This document shows, one piece after another, positions 52,265 through 61,369 of a stretch of DNA of 64,000 bases. Made by a program: the position numbers and the translations under genes. The DNA is taken from positions 7,440,001 through 7,504,000 of the forward strand of contig NZ_RAPR01000001.1 of assembly GCF_003610235.1 (NCBI RefSeq). Reading direction: 5' to 3'. This DNA is from Catellatospora citrea (GTDB lineage: Bacteria; Actinomycetota; Actinomycetes; Mycobacteriales; Micromonosporaceae). The first letter of the stretch is position 1. Each line of letters starts with the position of its first letter. The notes below the pieces were generated by a model that saw nothing but the letters and a program-made list of their open reading frames with translations, searched no databases and had not been told where the DNA came from.

Positions 52265-54345
52265 GAGACGTGCACCCACTTGGCCACGGACGGCACCCCG
52301 TTGGCGCCGACGACGAAGAGCATGTACCAGCCGGGCGGCGCGAGATTCGGGTTGCTGGTGAGGTTCAGGCCGACGGTGCCGTCGCCGTGCACCGTCATCG
52401 GCAGGTCCACGTAGCGCTGGTTGGGGTCGGACGAGTGCGTCACCGCGGCCGGGCGGATCAGGGACGCCTTGAGCACCGGGCCGTCCACCGTGATCTGCTG
52501 CGTCGAGCCGTACGCCCACTGCGTGCTCGCCACCGATCTGAGCTGCGGCCGCGCCCCCCGGAACAGGTACGGCGGGGAGTAGATCGAGATGTGGGTGGCG
52601 AACGAGCCGTCGCCCGGGTTGTCGCCGAAGGCCATCACCCGCCCGTCCGGCAGCAGGAACGCCGACGAGTGGTACGTGCGCGGCATCGGGTCGGTGGCCA
52701 TGCCCGCGGTGAACGTGTTCGTGGCCGGGTCGAACATCGACGCCTCGTAGACGGGGTCGGCCCGGTTGTGCAGGCCGCCGCCGGTCTCGAAGACCAGGCC
52801 GTCGGGCAGCAGCACCGCGGAGACGTACATCTTGCCCTGGGTGGCGGTCTGCGGCACGCCGCCGGTGAGCGTCCCGGTCGGGATCAGCGGACCTGGGGTG
52901 TACGCCGGGGCGGCGGCCTTCAGGTCGATCACGTCGGTGAGCCGGTTGGCGTCGGGGTTGCTGACGTTGTTGCCGCCGCCCAGGGTGAGCACCCGCTGGT
53001 CCTGCGCGGGCGGCAGCAGCACGCTCATCGACTGGTCCCGCTCGTCCTTGCGCTGCAGACCGGGCACGTCGGTGACGGTGCCCGCGGCGTAGTCGTAGAG
53101 GGACGCGCCGGTGCCGGGCAGGTTGTCCCCGAAGACGTGGCTGCCGGTGTAGAAGAGCCGGCCGTCCTGCATCAGGATCATCGACGGGTACAGCCCCCAG
53201 AAGCGCCAGGTCTGGTTGGTCTCGTTCATGCCCAGCCAGCGGCCCTGCGCCGCAGAGTAGTACTCGGTGGCCACGGTGCCGCCGGAGTCCTCGCCGAGCC
53301 CGCCCAGGGAGATCACGTCGCCGTTGCCGAGCAGGGTCGCCGACGGATACCAGTGCCCGGCGTTGAGGTCGTTGAGCCGGGTGTACGCGTTGGTCGCGGG
53401 ATCGAACACGTAGGACTCCCGCAGGCCCCGGTAGCCCGTCGCGCCGTCCGCGCTCGGGTAGTCCTTGTTGCCACCCATGATCAGGACCCGGCCGTCGGAG
53501 AGCTGCACGTGCCCGGAGCAGAACAGGTCCGCCGGGGTCGGCACGTCGACGAACGTCCCGCGGTAGGGCTGGTACAGCGCGGTCGCGAAACTGCCCGCCG
53601 CGAACGCGTCCGCGTCGTTGCCGGAACCGGCCACCAGCAGCACGTTCCCGTTGTGCAGCAGCACCGCGTGCATGGCCCGGGCCGGGGCGGTGAACGGCAT
53701 CACCTGCCACGTCCCCTTCGTGCAGGCCTCGCCCGAGCTGCACGCCTGGCCCGGCCTCGGCTGGGTGACGTCGACCATCCGGTAGTCGTCGGTGACCAGC
53801 GTGCCGGTGTCGTAGACGGTCACCCCCCAGGTGATCTGGTCGGTGTGCGGCGGGATCGGCGGCGTGCGCACCGTCTTCTCGGTGAAGGCCGCGGCCACCG
53901 GCAGCGACGCCAGGTCCGTCCAGTACTGCCAGCCCGCGGCCGTGTCGTGCCGGAACATCGTCATGACCGTGCTGCTGGTGGTCGTCCTGTACCAGACCGA
54001 CAGGTCGTACTGGTAGCCCGGCGCGACGTTCGGGGCGCACGACGGGTCCTCCACCATCATCGCCTTGCGGTCGCCGGAGGCCCGGTCCGCGAGCGTGATC
54101 GCCATCGCGGACGCGCCGCTGTGCGCGTCGGCGGTGACCGCGAACGTGTACGAGTTGTCGCCCCAGCCCGCGGCGTTCCAGCAGAGCGGGAAGCCTTCGC
54201 CGGACAGCGCCTCCAGGCCGGGGTTGGCGACCAGGTTCGCGTCGGCGTACGCGGCCTCGGCGGTCAGGCCCGCCGCGGCCAGCAGCGCGGCCAGCACCAG
54301 CGCCGGCCGCCGCCGGCGCGCCCGCAGCCACGGGATCGGATTCAC
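52261..54345 (-). CDS. GlxA/galactose-oxidase-like copper radical oxidase with N-terminal CBM-like domain
   Basis: 694 residues. Signal peptide; residues ~35-190 a galactose-binding-like carbohydrate module; then a kelch-type beta-propeller (residues ~200-590) and the C-terminal early-set domain (DUF1929). Copper-radical residues appear present: Cys276 in FCSGHVQL (thioether partner), Tyr558-His559 in PRTYHSSAF and His637 in VTHSSDPNQR; the Tyr in GLYPSMILM is a candidate for the cross-linked Tyr. It oxidises alcohols or aldehydes on surface polysaccharide with oxygen, like streptomycete GlxA beside CslA. GTG 54345 after AGGGAGG. Third gene of the operon. Confidence 0.92.
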   Translation of the reverse strand: MNPIPWLRARRRRPALVLAALLAAAGLTAEAAYADANLVANPGLEALSGEGFPLCWNAAGWGDNSYTFAVTADAHSGASAMAITLADRASGDRKAMMVEDPSCAPNVAPGYQYDLSVWYRTTTSSTVMTMFRHDTAAGWQYWTDLASLPVAAAFTEKTVRTPPIPPHTDQITWGVTVYDTGTLVTDDYRMVDVTQPRPGQACSSGEACTKGTWQVMPFTAPARAMHAVLLHNGNVLLVAGSGNDADAFAAGSFATALYQPYRGTFVDVPTPADLFCSGHVQLSDGRVLIMGGNKDYPSADGATGYRGLRESYVFDPATNAYTRLNDLNAGHWYPSATLLGNGDVISLGGLGEDSGGTVATEYYSAAQGRWLGMNETNQTWRFWGLYPSMILMQDGRLFYTGSHVFGDNLPGTGASLYDYAAGTVTDVPGLQRKDERDQSMSVLLPPAQDQRVLTLGGGNNVSNPDANRLTDVIDLKAAAPAYTPGPLIPTGTLTGGVPQTATQGKMYVSAVLLPDGLVFETGGGLHNRADPVYEASMFDPATNTFTAGMATDPMPRTYHSSAFLLPDGRVMAFGDNPGDGSFATHISIYSPPYLFRGARPQLRSVASTQWAYGSTQQITVDGPVLKASLIRPAAVTHSSDPNQRYVDLPMTVHGDGTVGLNLTSNPNLAPPGWYMLFVVGANGVPSVAKWVHVS

Positions 54346-54387
54346 GTCGCCTCCCTGGGATCGGTGTCGTGCTCGGTCACGGCGCGG

Positions 54388-56256
54388 TCAGCGCCGGTCG
54401 GCAGGGGAGTCGGGCACCCGGCGGATCTCGATCCGGTCGCCGCCCGCGCCGAAGGTCGCCACCACGTCGGTGTGCTCCAGCAGCGCGTCCACGGTCGGCA
54501 GCGGGGCCCGGTCGCCGCGCATCGCCGGCGTGGAGACCACGTAGTCGACGTCGCGCCAGCCGCGCGGCAACCCGGCCGCGACCTTGGCGTCCAGGTCGAC
54601 CTTGTAGAACCACAGCACGTTGTCGCGCGGGAACCCGTCCCGGACCAGGTCGAGCCAGAGCACGTCGTCGACCACCACCCGGGTGCCGGCCCGGTCGGGC
54701 AGCTTCTCGCGCAGCCACGCCGCGGCCGCCTCGTACGGGGCGTTGTCCCGGGCGGTGAAGGCCCGGTGGGTGCCGCCCGACCAGCGCACCCCGACCACGG
54801 CGACCGCGAGCACGGCGAGCCCCCACAGCACCGTCCGCCGCCAGCCCGGGACCTGCTCGCCCGGTGGGCCGGACAGCGCGTGCCGGACGGCCAGCGCCAG
54901 CACCCCGGCCAGGCACAGCGCGAGGAAGGGCAGCGCCTGGATCACGTACATCGTCGGCAGGTAGCCGCCGGGACGCAGCGCGACCACCGCCAGCAGCGCC
55001 ACCGCGACGGCGGGCACCCGCAGCCGGCGCACCGCCAGCGCCACCGCCGCGGCCAGCACGCCGCCGGCCAGCAGCACCGCGTCGTAGTACAGCCACGAGC
55101 CCACCACCGTGTTGGCCGGGCTGCCCGCGGTGAACACGCTGCCCGACCCGGTGCGGCTGTGCAGCTGGAACTGCCAGGCCCCGATCAGCGACACGTGGCC
55201 CGGGCCCGGCAGCAGCTCGCCGTTGAGCATCGCGAACAGCGGATAGAAGCCGCCGACCAGCAGCACCCCGCTGCCGAACCCGGCGAAGGAGAAGGCGCGC
55301 ACCCCGTTGCGGGCCGTGCCCTGCCACAGCGCGAGCACCACCGCGGGCAGCGCCACGATCATGGTCTCCTTGCACAGTGCGGCCACCGCCGCCGCCGCGC
55401 CCGCCGCGACGTGATGCCACAGGTGCCGCCGGGGCGACAGCGCCAGCACGAGCGCGCCGAGCAGCCACGCCACGGCGAAGCTGTCCAGATAGATCTGCCG
55501 CTGCGTCGTCACCGCCAGCGGCGAGAGCCCGTAGGCGAGGACCGCCACCGCCGCGGCCCAGCGCGGCAGGCCGACACGGCGGCCGAGCAGGTAGGTGAGC
55601 AGGAGGATGGCGGCGGTGACGACCAGCATCGAGACCCGCGCGGTGGGCACCGTGAGCCCGTCGGACAGCAGCGCGGGCAGCCAGGAGAGCGCGGCGAGCT
55701 GGATCCAGGCCAGCGGCGGGTGGTCGTACCAGTAGGTGTAGTGGCCCAGACCCAGTCCCTGCTGCACGGCCCAGGCCTGGGCGAGGTAGGTCCCCTCGTC
55801 GTCGCTGGCGGCCGGGAACCCGGTGATGTTCCAGGCGTGCACGAACAGCACGATCGCGGTGATGCCGGTGACCAGCAGGCTGCCCGGTGACCGCAGGCGG
55901 CGCAGCAGCCGGGCGTACAGCGTCTCCGGCCGGGGTGCGACCTCGGCTTCAGCCTGGACGTCGGCCTCGGCTTCCGCGTGACCTTCCACGTCGGCTTCAG
56001 TTTGGACCTCGGCTTCGGCTTCGGCTTGGACCTCGGCCTCGGCATCGACCTCGGCTGCGTCGACCTCGGCTTGGACCTCGACCTCGACCTCGGGTTCGGC
56101 TTCGGTTGGCGCTGTCTGCTCGATCGGTGCGTCCGCAGACTCGGGCGGTGCGGGCGTGCGGAACTCGACGGTGATGTCCCGGGGCGGGCCGGCCGGTTTC
56201 GGGACGGCGCGGGAGCGGGAGCGCAGGCGCGAGCGGCGGCGTGACGACGTGGTCAT
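54388..56256 (-). CDS. GT39/ArnT-like membrane glycosyltransferase with acidic repeat tail
   Basis: 622 residues. N-terminal ~120 residues are cytoplasmic: a basic start (SSRRRSRLRSRSR) then a Glu/Val/Ala repeat (EVEVEVQAEVDAAEVDAEAE...). After it come ~11 membrane helices. Acceptor/donor signature SDDEGTYLAQAWAV with DHPPLAW in the first extracellular loop is as in ArnT, protein mannosyltransferases and actinobacterial arabinosyltransferase-like proteins, which use a polyprenyl-phosphate sugar outside the membrane. ATG overlaps the stop of the GT2 gene (ATGA). The substrate sugar is unknown. Confidence 0.88.
   Translation of the reverse strand: MTTSSRRRSRLRSRSRAVPKPAGPPRDITVEFRTPAPPESADAPIEQTAPTEAEPEVEVEVQAEVDAAEVDAEAEVQAEAEAEVQTEADVEGHAEAEADVQAEAEVAPRPETLYARLLRRLRSPGSLLVTGITAIVLFVHAWNITGFPAASDDEGTYLAQAWAVQQGLGLGHYTYWYDHPPLAWIQLAALSWLPALLSDGLTVPTARVSMLVVTAAILLLTYLLGRRVGLPRWAAAVAVLAYGLSPLAVTTQRQIYLDSFAVAWLLGALVLALSPRRHLWHHVAAGAAAAVAALCKETMIVALPAVVLALWQGTARNGVRAFSFAGFGSGVLLVGGFYPLFAMLNGELLPGPGHVSLIGAWQFQLHSRTGSGSVFTAGSPANTVVGSWLYYDAVLLAGGVLAAAVALAVRRLRVPAVAVALLAVVALRPGGYLPTMYVIQALPFLALCLAGVLALAVRHALSGPPGEQVPGWRRTVLWGLAVLAVAVVGVRWSGGTHRAFTARDNAPYEAAAAWLREKLPDRAGTRVVVDDVLWLDLVRDGFPRDNVLWFYKVDLDAKVAAGLPRGWRDVDYVVSTPAMRGDRAPLPTVDALLEHTDVVATFGAGGDRIEIRRVPDSPADRR
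55930..56110. repeat. Low-complexity coding repeat (acidic EA/EV)
   Basis: Tandem-like 6- and 12-base units (CTCGGC, TCGGCTTC) coding the acidic tail of the GT39-like protein. Prone to length change. Confidence 0.6.
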
Positions 56257-57518
56257 GACGCGCTGCCGTCCACGGCCGGGGTGTCGGTCAGGTGCGCGCC
56301 GACGTGCCGGGTCAGCTCCCAGTTGGTGCGCCCGGTCCCTTCCCGCCAGATGGCGCGGACCGCGGCCACCGACAGGATCAGCATGTACGGGAAGGCGCCG
56401 AGCACCAGCTGCGCGTAGTGCACCGGGCGCACCCGCAGGCCGAACTGCAGCCCGAAGTCGCGCAACCCGGCCACCTGGAACGCCAGCGTCGCGACCGTGG
56501 GCAGCGCGGGCAGGAAGGTCAGCATCGCGACCGCGACCGGCACGTGCGCGAACAGCGCCACGTACAGGCCGATCGGCACCGCGACCGCGGCGAACGCCTG
56601 CACGAACGGGCCGGTCAGGGTGTACCGGGCGAGCATGCGGGACCAGAAGGTGGGCAGCCCCCGCCAGTCGCCCTTGCGCAGCACCTGCAGGAACCCCTGG
56701 TTCCACCGGGTGCGCTGCTTGAGCAGCCCGGAGACCGAGTCGGGGGTCTCCTCGCGGGTGACGATCGCCGAGTCGTAGGCGACCACCACCCGCTCGCCGC
56801 TGCTCGACAGCCGTACGCCCAGGTCGCAGTCCTCGGCGAGGCAGGTGCCGTCCCAGCCGCCGGCGCGGCGCAGCACCTCGGTCCGGACGAAGACGGTGTT
56901 GCCGCCGAGCGGGATGAAACCCCGGCGGGCGTGCAGGTGCAGGCGGCTGCGGAACCAGAAGAAGTACTCCAGGCAGTTGTGCAGGCTGTACCAGCTGGAA
57001 TGGAAGTTGATCAGCTGGACGCCGCCCTGCACCACGGTCGCGCCGCTGCGGCGGAAGGCGTGGTCGACGTGGGTGAGCAGGGCGGGGTGGACCTGGTCCT
57101 CGGCGTCGAAGACGCCGACGACGTCGCCGCGGCAGTGCGGGAGCGCGCTGTTGAGCGCCTTGGGCTTGCTCTTGACCTCGTTGGTGTCGACGACCACGCG
57201 GACGCGGTCCGGGGTCTGCTCGGCGAGCTGCCGGGCGACCGTGGCGGTGCCCTCGTCGTCGTGGCCGACCACGAGGATCACCTCGTAGTGCGGGTGGGTC
57301 GATTCGAGCAGCCGGCGCACGGTGTGCGCGAGCACCTCCTCCTCGTGGCGGGCCGGGACGAGCAGCGAGAAGGAGAGGGTGTGCGCGCCGTCGGGCGCGG
57401 CGAACCGGGTGGCGGCGAGCGTCTCCGGGGTACGCCAGGCGTGCATGGTCCACCAGAGGGTGACCACGGCGAAGGCGAACAGGGCGAGGGAGACGACGGT
57501 CATCGTGACGGCAGCCAT
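56253..57518 (-). CDS. Cellulose-synthase-like GT2 glycosyltransferase
   Basis: 421 residues. Processive GT2 pattern: VFDAEDQVHP (DxD-like), LAEDCDLGVRL (ED) and KQRTRWNQG (QxxRW). Membrane helices at the start (VVSLALFAFAVVTLWWTM) and four at the end. Shorter than BcsA/CslA, lacking a PilZ domain. It would polymerise a sugar from a nucleotide donor and extrude the glycan. ATG 57518 with AGGCAGG; the frame is open back to 57731. First gene of the operon GT2 - GT39 - GlxA - excalibur. Confidence 0.92.
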   Translation of the reverse strand: MAAVTMTVVSLALFAFAVVTLWWTMHAWRTPETLAATRFAAPDGAHTLSFSLLVPARHEEEVLAHTVRRLLESTHPHYEVILVVGHDDEGTATVARQLAEQTPDRVRVVVDTNEVKSKPKALNSALPHCRGDVVGVFDAEDQVHPALLTHVDHAFRRSGATVVQGGVQLINFHSSWYSLHNCLEYFFWFRSRLHLHARRGFIPLGGNTVFVRTEVLRRAGGWDGTCLAEDCDLGVRLSSSGERVVVAYDSAIVTREETPDSVSGLLKQRTRWNQGFLQVLRKGDWRGLPTFWSRMLARYTLTGPFVQAFAAVAVPIGLYVALFAHVPVAVAMLTFLPALPTVATLAFQVAGLRDFGLQFGLRVRPVHYAQLVLGAFPYMLILSVAAVRAIWREGTGRTNWELTRHVGAHLTDTPAVDGSAS

Positions 57519-57774
57519 GACCTGCCTGTCGGGCCGCTGATCGATCGGGGCATACGTTCCCTTATCTGTACAAAACGGACATGAGGCGCGGGGTCGCCAC
57601 GTGAGCGGATTCCGTATCCGCCGGTCGTATGCCTTGGGTAACCGGTGCCGCGGACGAATGGCTACGCGGAGAAATCGCGGCGGGAGCGCGTGGTCGAGCG
57701 CGCCGTGGCACCGGCTGTCGCGGCATGACACGGCCGTCCTCCGCCGCCCGTCGGCCGCGAGTGGGGGCTCCGTG
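57519..57774. other. 256-bp gap between polysaccharide operon and Lrp gene
   Basis: Contains the GT2 promoter region (minus strand). Includes TTATCTGTACAAAACGG, one of the few A+T-richer stretches. No ORF or repeat recognised. Confidence 0.4.
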
Positions 57775-58245
57775 TCACAGCGGGCTGATGTCCCACTTCC
57801 GGATGTGGCTGAAGATCAGCTGGGTCTCCAGGTGGGCGACCTCGCGCCGGGAGGTGAACCCGTCCAGGAGCAGCCGCTGCAGGTGGGCGGCGTCGCGTAC
57901 GGCGACGTGCACCAGGAAGTCGTCCGCGCCCGCGATGTGGCTCAGTGCCAGCGTCTCGGGCAGGTCGAGTACGAAGCGGATGAACGGCTCCACCACGTCC
58001 CGGTTGTGCGGGCGGACCCGTACCGCGATGTAGGCCTGCAGCGGGCGGCCCAGCGCGGCCGGATCGGCGTCGGCGTGGAAGCCCGCCAGCACCCCCCGGC
58101 GCTGCAGCGAGCGCACCCGCTCCAGGCAGGTCGAGGCCGCCACATTGACGCGCGCCGCCAGGTCCTTGTTCGAGATCCGCGCATCGTTCTGCAACTCGCG
58201 CAGGATCGCCGCGTCGATCGCATCAAGCACGGTGTTCTCCGCCAT
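57775..58245 (-). CDS. Lrp/AsnC-family transcription regulator
   Basis: 156 residues. N-terminal helix-turn-helix (ILRELQNDARISNKDLAARVNVAASTCLERVRSLQRRGVL) and C-terminal RAM effector domain (AYIAVRVRPHNRDV ... DFLVHVAVRDAAHL). An amino-acid-responsive regulator, divergent from the PLP lyase gene by 60 bases and most likely controlling it. ATG 58245. No Shine-Dalgarno is evident. Confidence 0.93.
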   Translation of the reverse strand: MAENTVLDAIDAAILRELQNDARISNKDLAARVNVAASTCLERVRSLQRRGVLAGFHADADPAALGRPLQAYIAVRVRPHNRDVVEPFIRFVLDLPETLALSHIAGADDFLVHVAVRDAAHLQRLLLDGFTSRREVAHLETQLIFSHIRKWDISPL

Positions 58246-58248
58246 ACC

Positions 58249-58263
58249 CCGAAGAGTATTCGG
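58249..58263. promoter_or_regulatory. Candidate Lrp operator (CCGAA-N5-TTCGG)
   Basis: Perfect 5-bp dyad around GAGTA in the 60-base divergent gap, immediately upstream of the Lrp gene. Confidence 0.5.
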
Positions 58264-58305
58264 AACCTGTTTACCGGGGCCGAAGAAGGCCCGAAGATCA
58301 CGCCC

Positions 58306-59721
58306 ATGACCTACGCCGTCGACACCCGTGCCGTGCACGCGGGCCGCGCTGACCTGGCCGAGCTCGGTGTGCACGCGCTCCCGCTGGACTTCTCCACCAC
58401 GTACCCGATGCACGACCAGGTCGCCGCCGGCGCGGCCCTCGGTGCGTTCGCCGACGGCGCGGCCACCGCCGCGACCCCGGTCTACCAGCGGCTCTACAAC
58501 CCGACCACGGCCCGCTTCGAGCAGGCGCTCGCCGAGCTGGAGGGCACCGAGGCCGCCGTCTCGTTCGCCTCCGGCATGGCCGCGATCACCGCGGTGCTGC
58601 AGGCCGCCTGCCTGATGAGCGACCGGCGGCACGTGGTGGCCGTACGCCCGCTCTACGGCGGCACCGACCACCTGCTCTCCATCGGCCTGCTCGGCCTGAC
58701 CGTGACCTGGGTCGACCAGGACGAGGTCGCGGGCGCGATCCGCCCCGACACCGGCCTCGTCGTCGTGGAGACCCCGGGCAACCCGACCCTGGGCCTGGTC
58801 GACATCGCCACCGTCTGCATCCAGGCCGGCGACGTGCCGGTGCTGGTCGACAACACCTTCGCCACGCCGGTGCTGCAGAACCCGGCCAAGCTGGGCGCGT
58901 CCTACGTGGTGCACTCCGGCACCAAGTACCTCGGCGGGCACGGCGACGTGCTCGGCGGCGTGGTCGCCTGCGCCGAGCAGCGGGCCGGCGCGCTGCGCCA
59001 GGTGCGCATCCTCACCGGCGCGGTGCTGCACCCGCTGGCCGGCTACCTGCTCCACCGCGGCCTGGCCACCCTGCCGCTGCGGGTACGCGCCGCGCAGGCC
59101 ACTGCCGCGACGCTGGCCGTGCGCCTGGCCGTGCACCGCGGTATCGGCAAGGTGCACTACCCGGGCCTGCCCGGCAGCGACCCGCGCGGGCTGGTCGGCC
59201 GCCAGATGCGCGGCCCCGGCGCGATGATCGCGTTCGAGACGACCGGTGACGCCGCGGCCGTGGTCGCCGCGCTGCGCCTGATCACCCCGGCGGTCAGCCT
59301 CGGCTCGGTCGACTCGCTGATCGAGCACCCGGCCCTGCTCACGCACCGGCTCGTCGACGCCGAGGGCAAGCAGACCGGCGGCATCACCCCGAACCTGCTG
59401 CGCATGTCCGTCGGCCTGGAGGACGTCGACGACCTGTGGGCCGACCTGGACCAGGCCCTGACCGCCGCGACCCGCGCCACGGTCACCGCCACGGTCGCCG
59501 CTCCCGCGGCCCCGCCCGCGCCGGCCGCACCGGCCACGGCTCCGGCAGCGCCGGGCATGGCTCCGGCAGCGCCCGGCATGGCTCCGGCCGCGCCCGGCAT
59601 GGCTCCGGCCGCTCCGGCGGAGCAGGCGTTCGACGAGGAGTTCGCCGCGCTGGCGGACGCCGGCGCGGTGTCCGCCACATCGGCGCAGGCCGTCAACGGG
59701 AGCGCACCCGTACCGGCATAG
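58306..59721 (+). CDS. Cys/Met-metabolism PLP-dependent enzyme (methionine gamma-lyase-like)
   Basis: 471 residues. Fold-type I trans-sulfuration enzyme: PLP lysine in [55 protein letters not shown] and substrate-site [17 protein letters not shown]. The family includes methionine gamma-lyase, cystathionine gamma-lyase and -synthase. The divergent Lrp regulator resembles the mdeR-mdeA arrangement of pseudomonads, favouring methionine catabolism, but this is inference. The C-terminal ~75 residues are an Ala/Pro-rich tail with a repeated APAAPGM unit not seen in other family members. Confidence 0.88.
   Translation: MTYAVDTRAVHAGRADLAELGVHALPLDFSTTYPMHDQVAAGAALGAFADGAATAATPVYQRLYNPTTARFEQALAELEGTEAAVSFASGMAAITAVLQAACLMSDRRHVVAVRPLYGGTDHLLSIGLLGLTVTWVDQDEVAGAIRPDTGLVVVETPGNPTLGLVDIATVCIQAGDVPVLVDNTFATPVLQNPAKLGASYVVHSGTKYLGGHGDVLGGVVACAEQRAGALRQVRILTGAVLHPLAGYLLHRGLATLPLRVRAAQATAATLAVRLAVHRGIGKVHYPGLPGSDPRGLVGRQMRGPGAMIAFETTGDAAAVVAALRLITPAVSLGSVDSLIEHPALLTHRLVDAEGKQTGGITPNLLRMSVGLEDVDDLWADLDQALTAATRATVTATVAAPAAPPAPAAPATAPAAPGMAPAAPGMAPAAPGMAPAAPAEQAFDEEFAALADAGAVSATSAQAVNGSAPVPA
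59539..59619 (+). repeat. 21-bp tandem repeat in the C-terminal tail
   Basis: Three full 21-base units (59539, 59560, 59581) and a partial fourth, coding APAAPGM. In frame; copy number likely varies. Confidence 0.8.
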
Positions 59722-59758
59722 ACTCGAACTACAGTGGATGATCTTCTTGGGAGGACCC

Positions 59759-60367
59759 GTGCCAGACCTCGTCATCGGTGTACTCGCCCTGCAGGGTGAC
59801 GTGCGCGAGCACCTGGCCGCACTGGCCGAGTGCGACGTGATCGGCCGGCCGGTGCGCCGCCCCGAGGAGGTCGCCGAGATCGACGCCCTGGTCATCCCGG
59901 GCGGCGAGTCCACCACCATGAGCAAGCTGGCGCTCGCGTTCGAGGTGTACGAGCCTGTGCGCAAGCGACTCGCCGAAGGCATGCCGGCGTACGGTTCGTG
60001 CGCCGGCATGATCATGCTCGCCGACGAGGTGCTCGACGGGCGGCCCGACCAGAAGACGTTCGGCGGCATCGGCATGACGGTGCGCCGCAACGCCTTCGGC
60101 CGGCAGGTCGACTCCTTCGAGGCCCCGGTCGACATCGCGGGCGTCGAGGGCGAGCCGGTGCACGCGATCTTCATCCGCGCGCCGTGGGTCGAGTCGGTCA
60201 CCGGTGATGTCGAGGTGCTGGGCCGGGTCACCGCAGGCCCCGCCACCGGTAGGATGGTCGCGGTCCGGCAGGGAAACCTGCTGGCAACCTCGTTCCACCC
60301 GGAGCTCACCGGGGATCTGCGGGTGCACCGTCTCTTCGTCGACATGGTGCGTGACCAGGCCTCCTGA
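59759..60367 (+). CDS. pdxT: Pyridoxal 5'-phosphate synthase glutaminase subunit PdxT
   Basis: 202 residues. Glutaminase class I: PGGESTTM oxyanion loop, nucleophile Cys81 in [10 protein letters not shown], and His180/Glu182 in SFHPEL. It supplies ammonia from glutamine to PdxS. GTG 59759 is chosen because GGGAGGACCC precedes it; ATG 59738 lacks a site. Next to yebC as in other actinobacteria, but separated from pdxS by 8 kb. Confidence 0.96.
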   Translation: MPDLVIGVLALQGDVREHLAALAECDVIGRPVRRPEEVAEIDALVIPGGESTTMSKLALAFEVYEPVRKRLAEGMPAYGSCAGMIMLADEVLDGRPDQKTFGGIGMTVRRNAFGRQVDSFEAPVDIAGVEGEPVHAIFIRAPWVESVTGDVEVLGRVTAGPATGRMVAVRQGNLLATSFHPELTGDLRVHRLFVDMVRDQAS

Positions 60368-60406
60368 CCCGGGGGGCTCTTCACCAGCGCGCTGACGGAG
60401 GATCTG

Positions 60407-61159
60407 ATGTCCGGCCACTCAAAGTGGGCGACGACCAAGCACAAGAAGGCGGCGATCGACGCCAAGCGGGGCAAGCTGTTCGCCCGCCTCATCAAGAACA
60501 TCGAGGTGGCGGCGCGCACCGGTGGGGCGGATCCGGCCGGTAACCCGACGCTGTACGACGCGGTCCAGAAGGCCAAGAAGAACTCGGTCCCCAACGACAA
60601 CATCGACCGGGCCCTCAAGCGGGGCTCCGGCCTGGAGGCCGGCGGCGCCGACTGGCAGACCATCATGTACGAGGGCTACGGCCCCAACGGCGTGGCGATC
60701 CTGATCGAGTGCCTCACCGACAACCGCAACCGCGCCGCGACCGAGGTGCGCACCGCGCTCACCCGCAACGGCGGCAACCTGGCCGACGCCGGCTCGGTGT
60801 CGTACATGTTCTCCCGCAAGGGCCAGGTCATCGTGCCGAAGAACGGCCTGACCGAGGACGACGTGCTCGGTGCGGTGCTCGACGCCGGCGCGGAGGAGTG
60901 CAACGACCTCGGCGAGTCGTTCGAGGTCATCAGCGAGGCGGGCGACCTGCTGTCGGTCCGCAACGCGCTGCAGGCGGCCGGGATCGAGTACGAGTCGGCC
61001 GAGTCGACCTTCGTGCCCAGCGTGCAGGTGGCGCTGGACGAGGACGGCGCCCGCAAGGTGCTCAAGCTGATCGACGTGCTCGACGACTGCGACGACGTCC
61101 AGGACGTCTTCGCGAACTTCGACATCTCCGACGAGATCATCGAGAAGATCGAGGCCTGA
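60407..61159 (+). CDS. yebC: YebC/PmpR-family regulator (translation factor)
   Basis: 250 residues. [36 protein letters not shown] is the near-invariant start; [12 protein letters not shown] and [15 protein letters not shown] follow. YebC proteins bind nucleic acids and help ribosomes at polyproline or repress transcription, depending on the study. ATG 60407 with GGAGG. In relatives ruvC-ruvA-ruvB follow; here they do not. Confidence 0.96.
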   Translation: MSGHSKWATTKHKKAAIDAKRGKLFARLIKNIEVAARTGGADPAGNPTLYDAVQKAKKNSVPNDNIDRALKRGSGLEAGGADWQTIMYEGYGPNGVAILIECLTDNRNRAATEVRTALTRNGGNLADAGSVSYMFSRKGQVIVPKNGLTEDDVLGAVLDAGAEECNDLGESFEVISEAGDLLSVRNALQAAGIEYESAESTFVPSVQVALDEDGARKVLKLIDVLDDCDDVQDVFANFDISDEIIEKIEA

Positions 61160-61169
61160 TCGGCTCTGC

Positions 61170-61207
61170 GCGCAGGGCCCCGTCCGACTCCGGACGGGGC
61201 CCTGCGC
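61170..61207 (+). terminator. yebC terminator
   Basis: Perfect 17-bp stem GCGCAGGGCCCCGTCCG / CGGACGGGGCCCTGCGC with loop ACTC. Confidence 0.85.
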
Positions 61208-61240
61208 CGTCCCGCCCGCCGAGCGCGCCCCATGATCGTT

Positions 61241-61301
61241 CGACTTGCCCGGCACCTGTGCGTATCTTGCGACCGGATACGCACATCTGCCCGGCAAGTC
61301 G
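61241..61301. repeat. Dispersed palindrome family C, copy 2 (61 bp)
   Basis: Outer arms CGACTTGCC / GGCAAGTCG and inner arms TGTGCGTATC (61258-61267) / GATACGCACA (61276-61285) are perfect. Same length as copy 1 at 9089-9149, whose inner arms have decayed. Confidence 0.8.
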
Positions 61302-61369
61302 AGGGATCTCGGCAGGAAGATCGGTCTTCTTTCCGCTATCCGGGTGACGGAGGGCGAATTCTGGGCATC

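Noticed and set aside
52270..55890. Plus-strand open frame of about 1200 codons opposite the GlxA and GT39 genes
   Set aside because: Antisense shadow; opposite-strand genes have clear domains and overlapping starts and stops.
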